A DNA stretch of 64,000 bases, from assembly GCA_947450365.1 (NCBI GenBank), contig CANFVE010000002.1, positions 1-64,000 on the forward strand, read 5' to 3'. The position numbers and the translations under genes are program-made. The notes beneath the pieces are model-generated. The model saw only the letters and a list, made by a program, of their open reading frames with translations, did no database searches and was not told the DNA's origin. Positions 35,777 to 44,903 of the stretch are shown here, in pieces; the stretch's first letter is position 1, and each line of letters starts with the position of its first letter. The DNA is from Cytophagaceae bacterium. Lineage in GTDB: Bacteria; Bacteroidota; Bacteroidia; Cytophagales; Spirosomataceae.

Positions 35777-37414
35777 TTATTTTTTATTTCTAAATCGTTG
35801 GGTTAAGGTAATATAATAGCGCCCATAATTCACGGTAGGTTCAAATGTACCCTCATAGGAAAGCATGAGAGAAGTCCGTTTTTTTGTGTACATATTGGCT
35901 GAAAAACTGATGATGTCTTGTAACATGTTCGGTTGTTCTTTATCTACAAAGGTATAATCTACTTTTCGATAACTTAGTTCTGTAGATAAAAATCCATTGA
36001 ATAAATCTTTATTTAGGGTGACGCCGTAAATGGTTCCGTTGAAATAATAGGTATTCATCCAGTTCGCATTTAGGTTCAACATGGCTTTGAGTCCAGGCAA
36101 TTGGGAAAAGCTGAGGTTGGCAACATAGTTTTTTGTGGGTTCCGTTTTGTTGGATTGGTAGCGGTAAAAGCCGGACCCATTGGCATATATGAATTTGGAA
36201 ACTTTATAATTGACTTGTAGGCGGAGACCTTGGCGAGTTTCTTGGTTGATCAATTGATCCAAATAGCTCCGATAGGTTTCATAATAAATAACATTTCTCC
36301 GATTGTCATAGGAAGTAGTAAAACTAATCCGCTGGCTGGGTTTATAGCGAAGAGATACATAGGTGGATGTTAGATTAATTTGGTTGGTAGCTACACTGTC
36401 GATGCGTTGGTATAAATCCACTTCGACGGAATAGAAGAAATTTAGGTTTTTAATCAATGAATTATTATGCTGAAAATAGGCGAATCGACGGTCGGTTGCC
36501 GCTTGGTTTTTTTGTTCGGCGATGGCCAAACTACTTTGCATGGGCCCCTGTTTATTTTCAATCTCATGGGCGATGAATCCTCCGAATTGAATCAGGTTGG
36601 GGTTAAAGCCGTAATCATTTTGATCGGGTCGGGTACCTCCGAAAGCCCCAAAGCCTATTTTTTTTAGTTTAGTTTCAACCTGTATTCCGTCAATGGCCCC
36701 CATATTGGCCATTTGTAGGCTTAGTTTTCGACCTACCGAAACGATAGTTCGCTTGCCAACTTCATGGCTGAGCGCCAAGGAATAGATTTTGAAATCGTCG
36801 CTATTAGTCAATGAATTTTGATTTTCACCCAGTCGTTTGGAATAGATGACATAGGTTTCAAAGGAGGTTCTTCCGCCATTGATTCGGTTAATATCAAAGG
36901 AAAATGTGGATCGAATTCGGTCAAAATCCCGTCCGGCGATGTCCCTGCTTCCATTGGTTGATACAGAAATACGTCCGTCAAATGTTTGTTTCCGTTCGAT
37001 GGGGACTTCTACTTTTGGTACGTCTTCTTTGGGGCTTGCAAGTTTAGGGGCCTCTAGTTTTGCTTCGGCTACGATTAATCGATCAGGTTCTGCGATGCCA
37101 AGAGGCGTTGCTTTTTCATGAATTTCTAACTGAAATGCCACGGGCGTACCTATGGGGATTGTTTCTTTGGTTAGCGGAATGGTGACACAGGATTTGGAGG
37201 AAATGGATTCGACCAGGAGGGCTTTTTTCCAGGTATTTTGAAGAAAGATTTCGAGAGTATCTTTCACTTGGATGTTTTTGGTGGATTCGAAACGGACATA
37301 TACTTGTTGGATCGATACATAAGACACCTTTCCCTCGACCCGCGAAAACTCTTGGGCTTTCAGGATACTGCTGAATAAAACGAACAAAAGAATGAATATT
37401 CTCTGTTTATTCAT
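35777..37414 (-). CDS. Outer-membrane beta-barrel protein of the cytochrome operon (MtrB/porin analogue?)
   Basis: A 545-residue outer-membrane protein. The ATG at 37414 (MNKQRIFILLFVLFSS) begins a signal peptide and is preferred to 37453. Residues about 20-115 form a small beta-rich SH3-like domain (VEGKVSYVSIQQVYVRFES). A Pro/Lys/Glu-rich linker (to about 150) leads into a long series of alternating amphipathic strands ending YYITLTQRFRNKK. No TonB plug is present. It starts 5 bases after the 46-haem cytochrome stop, so a porin partner for the cytochromes, comparable with MtrB or the Geobacter Omb porins, is a natural reading. No homology to those was tested. Confidence 0.65.
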   Translation of the reverse strand: MNKQRIFILLFVLFSSILKAQEFSRVEGKVSYVSIQQVYVRFESTKNIQVKDTLEIFLQNTWKKALLVESISSKSCVTIPLTKETIPIGTPVAFQLEIHEKATPLGIAEPDRLIVAEAKLEAPKLASPKEDVPKVEVPIERKQTFDGRISVSTNGSRDIAGRDFDRIRSTFSFDINRINGGRTSFETYVIYSKRLGENQNSLTNSDDFKIYSLALSHEVGKRTIVSVGRKLSLQMANMGAIDGIQVETKLKKIGFGAFGGTRPDQNDYGFNPNLIQFGGFIAHEIENKQGPMQSSLAIAEQKNQAATDRRFAYFQHNNSLIKNLNFFYSVEVDLYQRIDSVATNQINLTSTYVSLRYKPSQRISFTTSYDNRRNVIYYETYRSYLDQLINQETRQGLRLQVNYKVSKFIYANGSGFYRYQSNKTEPTKNYVANLSFSQLPGLKAMLNLNANWMNTYYFNGTIYGVTLNKDLFNGFLSTELSYRKVDYTFVDKEQPNMLQDIISFSANMYTKKRTSLMLSYEGTFEPTVNYGRYYITLTQRFRNKK

Positions 37415-37419
37415 AGGTG

Positions 37420-40400
37420 TTAGCTTCGTCCAGTCGGGTGGCATGAATAGCAAGCGGTGCTTACATACGTATACCCTTTTACTTGACGGTGATTACTATC
37501 GGTTGTTGTTTTTTTATGACAATTCAAACAATTAAAGGTGCTAAAATTGCCAGTGGTGGTATGGCATTCATTGCATTTGGTCCAAGTACCTCGGTGTGTC
37601 CCGCTGTAGATTGGGAAATATTGGGCATCATGGTTAAATGTGCTAGGTTTCCAGGCTGTTTGGCTGTGACAAGAGGCACAGTCGGTCGGGAATCCTGCCG
37701 TGGCATGATTCGGCGTGGCCGTATTGTAATTAGTCGCATGGCAGCCATAGCAGGTGGTAGGCGCGGTGCTGATATTTCCTGTTTTGTGACATGCGGCGCA
37801 ATTGGAGGCAATGGCGGCATGGGCGCCTTGCAAGGGATAGACGGTTGAATGGTTGAAGGTACTTGGTCTCCAGCCTGGGTTGGTCGTATGACAAGAAGCG
37901 CAATTGGTCGAAATGCCTAAACTCGCATGGGGTGGACTTTTGGATGCTATAAAAGCGGCATTGTGACAGGCGTTGCAATCCGTCGGGGTATTATTAAATT
38001 GTCCATTTTTGTGACAGGAGGTGCAGTTATTCGCGATAGTTGCGTGTGCGCCGGTCAAGGGATAAAAGGTACTATGATTAAAGGTACTTGGCCGCCAGCC
38101 GGGGTTTGTTGTGTGGCAAGAGGCACAATCTGTGGAGAACTTTCCTGTCACGTGGTTCGGATTTTTAGATCCTTGATAGGCGGCATTGTGACAGGAATTA
38201 CAGTCCTTAGGCGTATTACTAAATTGGCCATTGATGTGACATGCAGTACAATTGCTTGCAATGGTTGCATGTGCTCCGGTCAACGGATAAATGGTATTAT
38301 GATTAAAGGTACTCGGTCTCCAGCCAGGATTGGTTGTGTGACATGTCGCGCAATCGGTCGAGAATTTAGATGTCACATGGTTCGGGTTTTTAGATGCTTG
38401 ATAGGCGGCGTTGTGACATGAATTACAGTCTTTAGGGGTATTGCTGTATTGGCCATTGATGTGACAGGCGGTACAATTATTCTTAATGGTCGAATGGGCC
38501 CCGGTTAACGGGAAGAAGACATTATGGTCAAAGGTAGCTGGTCTCCAGCCTGGATTGGTCGTATGACAGGACGCGCAATCCGTGGAGAATTTCGCTGTTA
38601 CATGGTTCGGATTTTTAGAGGCTTGGTACGCGGTATTGTGACAGCCATTACAATCTTTAGGGGTATTTTTAAAGATACCGCCTTTGTGGCAAAGGGTGCA
38701 GTTCGTTGCGATGCTGGCATGCGCCCCGGTCAATGGATATATGTTGTTATGGTTAAATGTACTCGGTCTCCAACCTGGATTTGTCGTGTGACAGGAAGCA
38801 CAATCTGTCGAAAATCCAGACGTCGCGTGATTCGGATTTTGAGCAGCTTGATAGGCGGCATTGTGACAGGCGTTACAGTCAGTTGGCGTGGATTTTACAT
38901 CCCCTGTTTTGTGACATGCGGTACAATTCGCAGCCACGGTCGCATGGGCACCTGTGAGCGGATAGACGGAATTGTGATTAAAGTTACTGGGTCTCCAGCC
39001 TGGATTTGTACTGTGACATGTGGCACAATCTTTCGAGAATCCGGCCAATGCATGGTCGGGATTTTTTGCACTTTGGAAATTTGCGGTGTGACAGGCGGCG
39101 CAGTCGGTCGGCGTGGTTTTTACATCCCCAGTTTTATGGCAGGCGGTACAATTATTTGCCACGGATGCATGTGCACCGGTGAGCGGATAGACTGAATTAT
39201 GATTAAAGGTACTGGGTTTCCAGCCCGGATTTGTACTGTGGCAGCTGGCACAATCTTTTGAGAATCCTGCCAATACGTGGTTTGGATTTTTCGCACTTTG
39301 GAAATTGGCGTTGTGGCAGGCGGCACAGTCGGTCGGCGTGGTTTTCACATCCCTAGTTTTATGGCAGGCGGTACAATTATTTGCCACGGATGCATGTGCA
39401 CCGGTGAGCGGATAGACGGAATTATGATTAAATGTACTAGGTTTCCAGCCCGGATTTGTGCTGTGGCAGCTTGCACAATCTTTCGAGAATCCGGCTACTA
39501 AGTGATCGGGATTTTTGGCGCTCTGGAAATTGGCCGTGTGGCAGGCGGCGCATTCTTTCGGTGTATTTTTAGTGCTGGAATTCGTATGGCATTTGGCACA
39601 ATCATTCGCCACCGCAGCATGTCCGCCGGTGAGTGGATAAAATTGATTATGGTTAAAGGTACTAGGTCGCCATCCTGGAGCTGTGGTATGGCAGGTCATA
39701 CAATCGGTCGATAAGTCTAAGGTCACGTGATTCGGTTTGCTCGACTTTTTGTAGTTCTCGCTGTGACATGAATAACAATCTTTGGGTGTGTTTTTATAGG
39801 TGCCATTTTTGTGACATTCCTTACAACTCACATTGCTGTGCGCACCCGTTAAGGGATAAAATTCCTGATGCGGTGGGAATTTGGCCGGGGACCAGCCTGG
39901 ATTTGTTGTGTGACAACTCGCACAATCCGTAGAAAGCTTTAAATCCTTGTGATTTGGATTTAAGGCTTTGTTGAAATTATCCTGATGGCAGGCAAAGCAG
40001 TCCGTCGGGGTATTGCTATAATTTCCCCCTTTGTGACATGCCGCACAATTATTAGCAATCGCCTTATGGGCTCCCGTTAACGGAAATATAGCATCGTGAT
40101 TTGGGAATCTTGCAGGTGCCCAGCCTGGGTTCGTGGTATGGCAAGAGGCACAATCGTTCGATAAATTTAATTTGATGTGGTCTGGATTTTTAGCCGCTTT
40201 GAAATTTGCTGCATGACAACCCGCACATTCCCGAGGCGTATCTCCATAATGCGTACCCGTATGACATTTCTTACAATCCTGTGCTATGGCAGCATGCGCA
40301 CCGGTCAGTGGGTAGACGGCATCGTGATTTGCGAATTTATTGGTGTTCCAATCGGTGGTTGCGGTATTGTGACAAGAGGCGCAATCCGTCGACATGTTTA

Positions 40401-40911
40401 ATTTAACGTGATCCGGGCTTTTGGTATTTTTAAAATCTTGGTTGTGACAGTCCACACATGTCGACCCAATCGGATTGAACCGAATTTTACTATCCGCCTT
40501 GTGACATTCCGTACAGTTTACGGTTTTATGTACGCCCACAAGCGGGAAGGAGGTTTTGTCGTGCATTTTGGCAATGTTCTCTACGACCCAACTTTGTGTA
40601 CTGTGACATCGTGCGCAATCATTCCCCACCGTCTGATTGTGCATATCTTGGTGGCAAGTAACGCAGGATGAAGATGTTTTTTTAAAGCTTAAATCTGTGT
40701 GACAGGCCTTGCATTGAATAATTTTATGTTGGCCTTCCAAACCAAATCCTGTCGACTCATGCCTGAATTTCGAAGTTTTACTGAAGGTCCAAGCCCCTGA
40801 ATCGTGGCATTGGGCACAATCCATTTTAAAAGCCTTCCCATGAGGAGACTGCCCTTGGAGTCCAAAGGTCACTAAAACCAAGAAAGAGATTATAAATGAC
40901 AATCTATGCAT
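37420..40911 (-). CDS. Giant repeat multihaem cytochrome c (46 CXXCH)
   Basis: An exported 1163-residue cytochrome with a signal peptide (LSFIISFLVLVTFGLQGQ) and, by my count, 46 CXXCH haem sites. Hemes 1-6 resemble the neighbouring 23-haem protein. From haem 7 there are twelve 75-residue units, each with three CXXCH and three further His (in FNH, TGAH and NPNH), so every haem can have a distal His (bis-His, low-potential type). Unit signature: CASCHTTNPGWRPSTFNH..YPLTGAH. A short C-terminal cap carries the last four sites. It has no other cofactor or catalytic motif. The start lies inside the 3' end of the upstream cytochrome gene (22-base overlap). Probable role: long-range electron wire. 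Confidence 0.9.
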   Translation of the reverse strand: MHRLSFIISFLVLVTFGLQGQSPHGKAFKMDCAQCHDSGAWTFSKTSKFRHESTGFGLEGQHKIIQCKACHTDLSFKKTSSSCVTCHQDMHNQTVGNDCARCHSTQSWVVENIAKMHDKTSFPLVGVHKTVNCTECHKADSKIRFNPIGSTCVDCHNQDFKNTKSPDHVKLNMSTDCASCHNTATTDWNTNKFANHDAVYPLTGAHAAIAQDCKKCHTGTHYGDTPRECAGCHAANFKAAKNPDHIKLNLSNDCASCHTTNPGWAPARFPNHDAIFPLTGAHKAIANNCAACHKGGNYSNTPTDCFACHQDNFNKALNPNHKDLKLSTDCASCHTTNPGWSPAKFPPHQEFYPLTGAHSNVSCKECHKNGTYKNTPKDCYSCHSENYKKSSKPNHVTLDLSTDCMTCHTTAPGWRPSTFNHNQFYPLTGGHAAVANDCAKCHTNSSTKNTPKECAACHTANFQSAKNPDHLVAGFSKDCASCHSTNPGWKPSTFNHNSVYPLTGAHASVANNCTACHKTRDVKTTPTDCAACHNANFQSAKNPNHVLAGFSKDCASCHSTNPGWKPSTFNHNSVYPLTGAHASVANNCTACHKTGDVKTTPTDCAACHTANFQSAKNPDHALAGFSKDCATCHSTNPGWRPSNFNHNSVYPLTGAHATVAANCTACHKTGDVKSTPTDCNACHNAAYQAAQNPNHATSGFSTDCASCHTTNPGWRPSTFNHNNIYPLTGAHASIATNCTLCHKGGIFKNTPKDCNGCHNTAYQASKNPNHVTAKFSTDCASCHTTNPGWRPATFDHNVFFPLTGAHSTIKNNCTACHINGQYSNTPKDCNSCHNAAYQASKNPNHVTSKFSTDCATCHTTNPGWRPSTFNHNTIYPLTGAHATIASNCTACHINGQFSNTPKDCNSCHNAAYQGSKNPNHVTGKFSTDCASCHTTNPGWRPSTFNHSTFYPLTGAHATIANNCTSCHKNGQFNNTPTDCNACHNAAFIASKSPPHASLGISTNCASCHTTNPGWRPSTFNHSTVYPLQGAHAAIASNCAACHKTGNISTAPTTCYGCHATNYNTATPNHATAGFPTDCASCHSQTAWKPSTFNHDAQYFPIYSGTHRGTWTKCNECHTTTGNFSTFNCLNCHKKTTTDSNHRQVKGYTYVSTACYSCHPTGRS
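37681..40383 (-). repeat. Twelve 225-bp tandem units encoding three-haem modules
   Basis: The coding sequence repeats every 225 bases (75 codons). Units around 39050-39510 are nearly identical at DNA level (for example the repeated GCATGTGCACCGGTGAGCGG), while outer units have diverged. This points to recent internal duplication by recombination. The copy number could vary between strains or be miscounted in a short-read assembly. Confidence 0.85.
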
Positions 40912-42728
40912 TCGTATTTCTCAATTTTATACAGTCGGATACTCGGGTTATTGGCTAATGTCGCTTTGTGACATTTCGCGCAGGATACTAATTTATGTTG
41001 GCCATCAAGGCGGTAATTCGTTGTATTATGGTCGAATTTTGTGACAGTCCACGCATTTACCGTGTGACATACCGCACAATCCGTTCGACCATTGTGCTCA
41101 AATTGTTTTCCGTGCACGTCTTGGTGGCAAGTCGCACATTGCTGGCTTAAGCCTTTGAATAATTGTTCCAAGCCCTGTTCGGTTTTAACCCAATGACAGG
41201 ATTTGCATGCCACGCGGCTGTGACCTCCAGCGAGTGGGAATTTGGTTTTGCCATGGTCGAATTGTATACTAGACCATTCGGAACTTGTATGGCAAGTCGC
41301 GCAGGATTGCTTTGGGTAATAGGAAGAATCTATTTTTCCTTCATGCACATCGCTATGGCAGGCAACACAAGTCGTTTTCAAGTTCGCGAAAACCCATTTA
41401 TTACCTGTTTTATGGCAAGAAAAACAAGGCTGTGCCACATGGGCGCCGTCCAGCGGAAAGGCGCTCTCCTGATGTTTTTCAATGGTATAAAGTGATGGCG
41501 AAAAGGACTCTACTTGATGGCACGAAGCACAATCTGGATATTTCGTTTTCTTGATCGCAAAATCCCCATTATGCCCATCTTTGTGACAGTCCATGCAGGT
41601 ATTATGCGCTAATTTATCCGTAAAATCAGCTTTGTGACATTGCTTGCAATCAACTTGGATGTGTTTGCCTTTTAATGGATAATCTGTTTTATCGTGGTCG
41701 AATTTTCCGACGAATTTCTTATTTTTCAATAAAAAGCTCGTTTGATTATGGCATGATTTACAATCATTTCCCAATTTACCTTCATGAACATCTTTGTGAC
41801 ATGTCACACAGGAAATGTTTTTCTTGTTTTTGAAATCTTGAAAAGAGGACGATTCATGACATTTTTTACAGGCAATATCATCGTGTTTTCCTTCTAATGT
41901 AAAGCCCGTTAAGCTGTGGTTAAATCCTTTGCTAGGGGATATTTTGTGGAAGGAATCGCTGGTGTGGCAACTTTTGCAATTCGTCCCAAATTCACCTTTA
42001 TGAACATCTTTGTGGCAACTCGCACATGAGACATACGAAACTCCTTTATATTTTGTCCAGGATTTTCCGTTTCGCATTTCGGTTTTGTGGCAAGATTCGC
42101 AGGATACTTTTTGATGCGCGCCATCCAAAGGAAAATCCGCTTGGTCGTGGTTGAATAATTTAGCCCCTTTGAAATCCTGCGTATCGTGGCATGTTGCGCA
42201 GTCGTTGGAAAGTGTTTTTTGATGCACGTCTTCATGACAGGATGCGCATTGGGTACTTAAACCCAAATACGTGTTGGGTTTTTTCTTGAGAATCGGATTT
42301 GCTATGTGGGAAGGCTGATGACATTCCTTGCAATTCTGGGCTTTTGTTTTGTGTGCTCCCTTGAGTTCATAGCCGGTAGAATTGTGGTTGAATGTTTTTT
42401 TGTCTAAGCGAATGAGTTCAAAATTTTCGCCATGATGTTCATTATGGCAGGAAACACATTCCTTATTTTTCACGAGCGCGGACACGTGGAAACCTTTGTT
42501 TCGGGCGATTTGCTGCCCTAAATCTTTATGACACGTCAAACATTTTTGATTTACTACCTTATTTCCGATGGTGTGACATTGCGTACAATTCGCAATACCA
42601 TCCAAACCCGAATGGGCTTTCGATAATTTGCCGGGAGACAATTGGGCATAACTCATTTGAGCCAAGAGCATCAGGCAAAGCAGGAGCAAGCCGAATTCGA
42701 GGTCCATATGTTGGGCTATATATCTCAA
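40890..42728 (-). CDS. Multihaem cytochrome c (23 CXXCH)
   Basis: An exported 612-residue cytochrome with 23 CXXCH by my count, the last (CIDCH) being one residue from the C-terminus. Three-haem units of about 75 residues recur in a less regular form (FNHSLTGFTLEGKH..CKKCH...CVTCHKDVH...CKSCH), again with one extra His per haem. The TTG at 42728 overlaps the upstream stop (TTGA) and gives an n-region with Arg; ATG at 42707 is an alternative giving MDLEFGLLLLCLML. Both give a signal peptide ending SYAQ. It probably bridges inner-membrane partners to the 46-haem protein in the periplasm. Confidence 0.88.
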   Translation of the reverse strand: MRYIAQHMDLEFGLLLLCLMLLAQMSYAQLSPGKLSKAHSGLDGIANCTQCHTIGNKVVNQKCLTCHKDLGQQIARNKGFHVSALVKNKECVSCHNEHHGENFELIRLDKKTFNHNSTGYELKGAHKTKAQNCKECHQPSHIANPILKKKPNTYLGLSTQCASCHEDVHQKTLSNDCATCHDTQDFKGAKLFNHDQADFPLDGAHQKVSCESCHKTEMRNGKSWTKYKGVSYVSCASCHKDVHKGEFGTNCKSCHTSDSFHKISPSKGFNHSLTGFTLEGKHDDIACKKCHESSSFQDFKNKKNISCVTCHKDVHEGKLGNDCKSCHNQTSFLLKNKKFVGKFDHDKTDYPLKGKHIQVDCKQCHKADFTDKLAHNTCMDCHKDGHNGDFAIKKTKYPDCASCHQVESFSPSLYTIEKHQESAFPLDGAHVAQPCFSCHKTGNKWVFANLKTTCVACHSDVHEGKIDSSYYPKQSCATCHTSSEWSSIQFDHGKTKFPLAGGHSRVACKSCHWVKTEQGLEQLFKGLSQQCATCHQDVHGKQFEHNGRTDCAVCHTVNAWTVTKFDHNTTNYRLDGQHKLVSCAKCHKATLANNPSIRLYKIEKYECIDCHL

Positions 42729-44050
42729 ACCTTTTTTGATTTCATGGTATACCCAAAACGCTGTGTAATGTCAATTCCTGCCTTTTTTAAAAATTCCGTA
42801 GGCAATTCCCCCCCTGCAAAAATGAAAACCATGTCATTGGCAATCGTTTCTGTTCGGTCGAACAGGTTCATGACCACATCCTTTTCCCGTATTTCCTGAA
42901 CCGTACTCGCGTATTCCATTCTGATTTTGCCGGATGCAATGGCCTCCTCAATGTTCACGAGGTTTTTTGGTTTTAGTCGATTAAAATGTTCGCTCCGGTA
43001 GGAGAGGGTTACTCGATTTTCATCGGCCAACAACAACGCGTTTTCAATCGCCGAATCCCCGCCACCCACAACTAAAATATCTTTTCCCTGAATCAATTCA
43101 GGTTCTAGCAAGCGATAAGCCACTTTTTCTAATCCTTCTCCAGCGACGTTTAATTTTCGAGGGCTGCCGCGCCGACCGATGGCCAACAACACCTTTTGTG
43201 CCGTAATTTTTTCCCCATTTTCTGTTAACACCACAAAGCGATGATCTTCCTGTACGATTTCGCTGACTTTTGTATGTTCTTGAATGTGGATTTGGTTTTC
43301 CTTAGTCACTTTTTTCCATAAGTCCAAAAGTTCTGTTTTACTCGTTTCTGTCAATTTTATTTTTCCATAACCAGGCAAATCCATCGGTGAAGTCATCACC
43401 ACTTTTGCCCGAGGGAAATTAAATACCGTTCCTCCCACAGAATCTTGTTCCAAGGTCTTAAAACGTAAACCCATTTTTTTCGCCTGCAGCGAAGCCGAAA
43501 TCCCAGCAGGCCCCGCGCCAATAATCAGGACATCCACATCCGCCTGAATCTTGGCATCGATGGTTTCATGAATATTTTCCATGGCTTGTTTGCCCTGTTC
43601 CACGCTATTTTTAATTAAACCCATGCCCCCTAATTCTCCAGCGATAAACATGCCCGAAACGTTCGTTTCAAAATTTTGGTTGACATGTGGCAAATCCACC
43701 CCCCGCTTTTCCGTACCTATTTTGAGCGAAATTGCCTCCACGGGACAGGCATGAAAACAAGCCCCATGGCCTACGCAACTTGACGCATTGACCAAAACGC
43801 CCTTCCCATTCAAAATCCCAATGATGTCTTTTTCTGGACAGGCCGATACGCAGGCAGCCCCTCCAATGCAAATATTTGGGTCAATGAACGGATATAAACT
43901 GACAGGTTCATATACCCCGTTTTCTTTCGCTTGCTGGATTTTCTGCTCCACCACCTTGGATTTGTTCGATTTGATTTTGACATAGAAAAGCATCACCCCT
44001 GCGCAGAGCAATATTCCCAAACCATAAATCACAATTTCTTCGACTAACAT
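42725..44050 (-). CDS. Membrane-anchored ferredoxin-like / FAD-NAD(P) oxidoreductase
   Basis: A 441-residue protein. One N-terminal membrane helix (about residues 5-24) is followed by KIKSNKSK, so by the positive-inside rule the rest is cytoplasmic. Residues 55-110 resemble a two-cluster ferredoxin, but each motif lacks its second Cys: C61-I-G-G64-A-A-C67-x3-C71-P and C92-V-G-H95-G-A-C98-x3-C102-P. A thioredoxin-reductase-like domain follows, with FAD motif IIGAGPAGISA and NAD(P) motif VVGGGDSAIENA and no CxxC redox pair. It probably takes electrons from NAD(P)H and passes them to the adjacent cytochrome-b-like protein, or the reverse. It overlaps the 23-haem gene by 4 bases. Confidence 0.85.
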   Translation of the reverse strand: MLVEEIVIYGLGILLCAGVMLFYVKIKSNKSKVVEQKIQQAKENGVYEPVSLYPFIDPNICIGGAACVSACPEKDIIGILNGKGVLVNASSCVGHGACFHACPVEAISLKIGTEKRGVDLPHVNQNFETNVSGMFIAGELGGMGLIKNSVEQGKQAMENIHETIDAKIQADVDVLIIGAGPAGISASLQAKKMGLRFKTLEQDSVGGTVFNFPRAKVVMTSPMDLPGYGKIKLTETSKTELLDLWKKVTKENQIHIQEHTKVSEIVQEDHRFVVLTENGEKITAQKVLLAIGRRGSPRKLNVAGEGLEKVAYRLLEPELIQGKDILVVGGGDSAIENALLLADENRVTLSYRSEHFNRLKPKNLVNIEEAIASGKIRMEYASTVQEIREKDVVMNLFDRTETIANDMVFIFAGGELPTEFLKKAGIDITQRFGYTMKSKKV

Positions 44051-44056
44051 CCTATT

Positions 44057-44902
44057 TTAAAAAATCCAACGGTATCCAAAAGCCAACGTTATTCCCACGT
44101 GTACTAACATGATCACCAACATCACAATCGCAAATGGCAAGTGAATCACATGCCAATAATTAAATAATTTTTGCATCACATGTAAGCGCTCAATTTTCTG
44201 CTTCATCCCTAATTCATGACTCACCAATTCCATGACATGTATCAAATTTTCACGGTCTACCCGTGCCTTGATTAATTGTTTACGTATGGCTCTTTTGGTT
44301 TGCCAATCCGCATAAAACTGATAAAACAAATTATTCCCTTCGCCTGAACGATTAATCAATTCCGTGATATGTTGCCATTTTTCAGCGCCTAAAGCCTTTT
44401 CCAACATAACTGAAAATTCACCTCGCATTTCACTGATTTCATGTAGGCTCAATTCCCGACCTTGCAAGGTTCTCGGAATTTGTAAATAAATAAAACGACC
44501 CACCACCCCACTGGCAACCACCGCTACCATACTCCAGAAACTAATGGACACCAATCCACCGAATTTGAAGGACGTATGAAACAATACCAAAATAGGCCCA
44601 AGTGTGCACAAAAAAATATGGAATTCCAGCCAATGTTTCAGCAGCCAAATGCCCGAAAGCGATCGCATGTATTTTCGTGCCTGATAGCCAAAAACCCCCA
44701 CGACCATCATCAGTGTGCCAACGATTCCCATCCCATGTCCCAGTGGACCGCTCGGTTTTAAATTGGTATGATCCGGGTGATAAAAACGCTCCTCGATGGC
44801 CGTTTGGTAATAGGGCGAACCGATGTAAAAAAGGTAGCAAGTTACCCCAATCACAATGCTGGCCATAGTTCCCAAATAGATACGATGTGCGGTTTTATTC
44901 AT
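44057..44902 (-). CDS. Five-helix, histidine-rich cytochrome-b-like membrane protein
   Basis: A 281-residue membrane protein with helices near residues 10-28, 55-73, 86-108, 115-138 and 250-275. A soluble helical segment lies between the last two. Histidines inside or beside helices (H56, H90, H95, H109, H251, H254, H268) could bind two b-type haems as in cytochrome b561 or succinate-dehydrogenase anchors. No known domain was recognised with certainty. It lies between CcsBA (1-base gap) and the flavoprotein (6-base gap). It is the obvious candidate for moving electrons across the inner membrane, or between quinone and the flavoprotein. Confidence 0.65.
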   Translation of the reverse strand: MNKTAHRIYLGTMASIVIGVTCYLFYIGSPYYQTAIEERFYHPDHTNLKPSGPLGHGMGIVGTLMMVVGVFGYQARKYMRSLSGIWLLKHWLEFHIFLCTLGPILVLFHTSFKFGGLVSISFWSMVAVVASGVVGRFIYLQIPRTLQGRELSLHEISEMRGEFSVMLEKALGAEKWQHITELINRSGEGNNLFYQFYADWQTKRAIRKQLIKARVDRENLIHVMELVSHELGMKQKIERLHVMQKLFNYWHVIHLPFAIVMLVIMLVHVGITLAFGYRWIF

Positions 44903-44903
44903 G

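Noticed and set aside
37927-39195. Long plus-strand ORFs (164 and 223 aa) opposite the 46-haem gene
   Set aside because: They are antisense shadows of the repeated CXXCH codons; the translation is a repetitive string with no signal or domain, and the minus-strand gene is certain.
37681-40383. Regularly spaced repeats that could be taken for a CRISPR or satellite array
   Set aside because: The 225-base period is codon-exact (75 residues) and encodes conserved haem sites with no unique spacers.
42725-44050. Thioredoxin reductase
   Set aside because: The FAD/NAD(P) domains are similar but the CxxC redox pair is absent, and the membrane helix and ferredoxin-like region point to another role.
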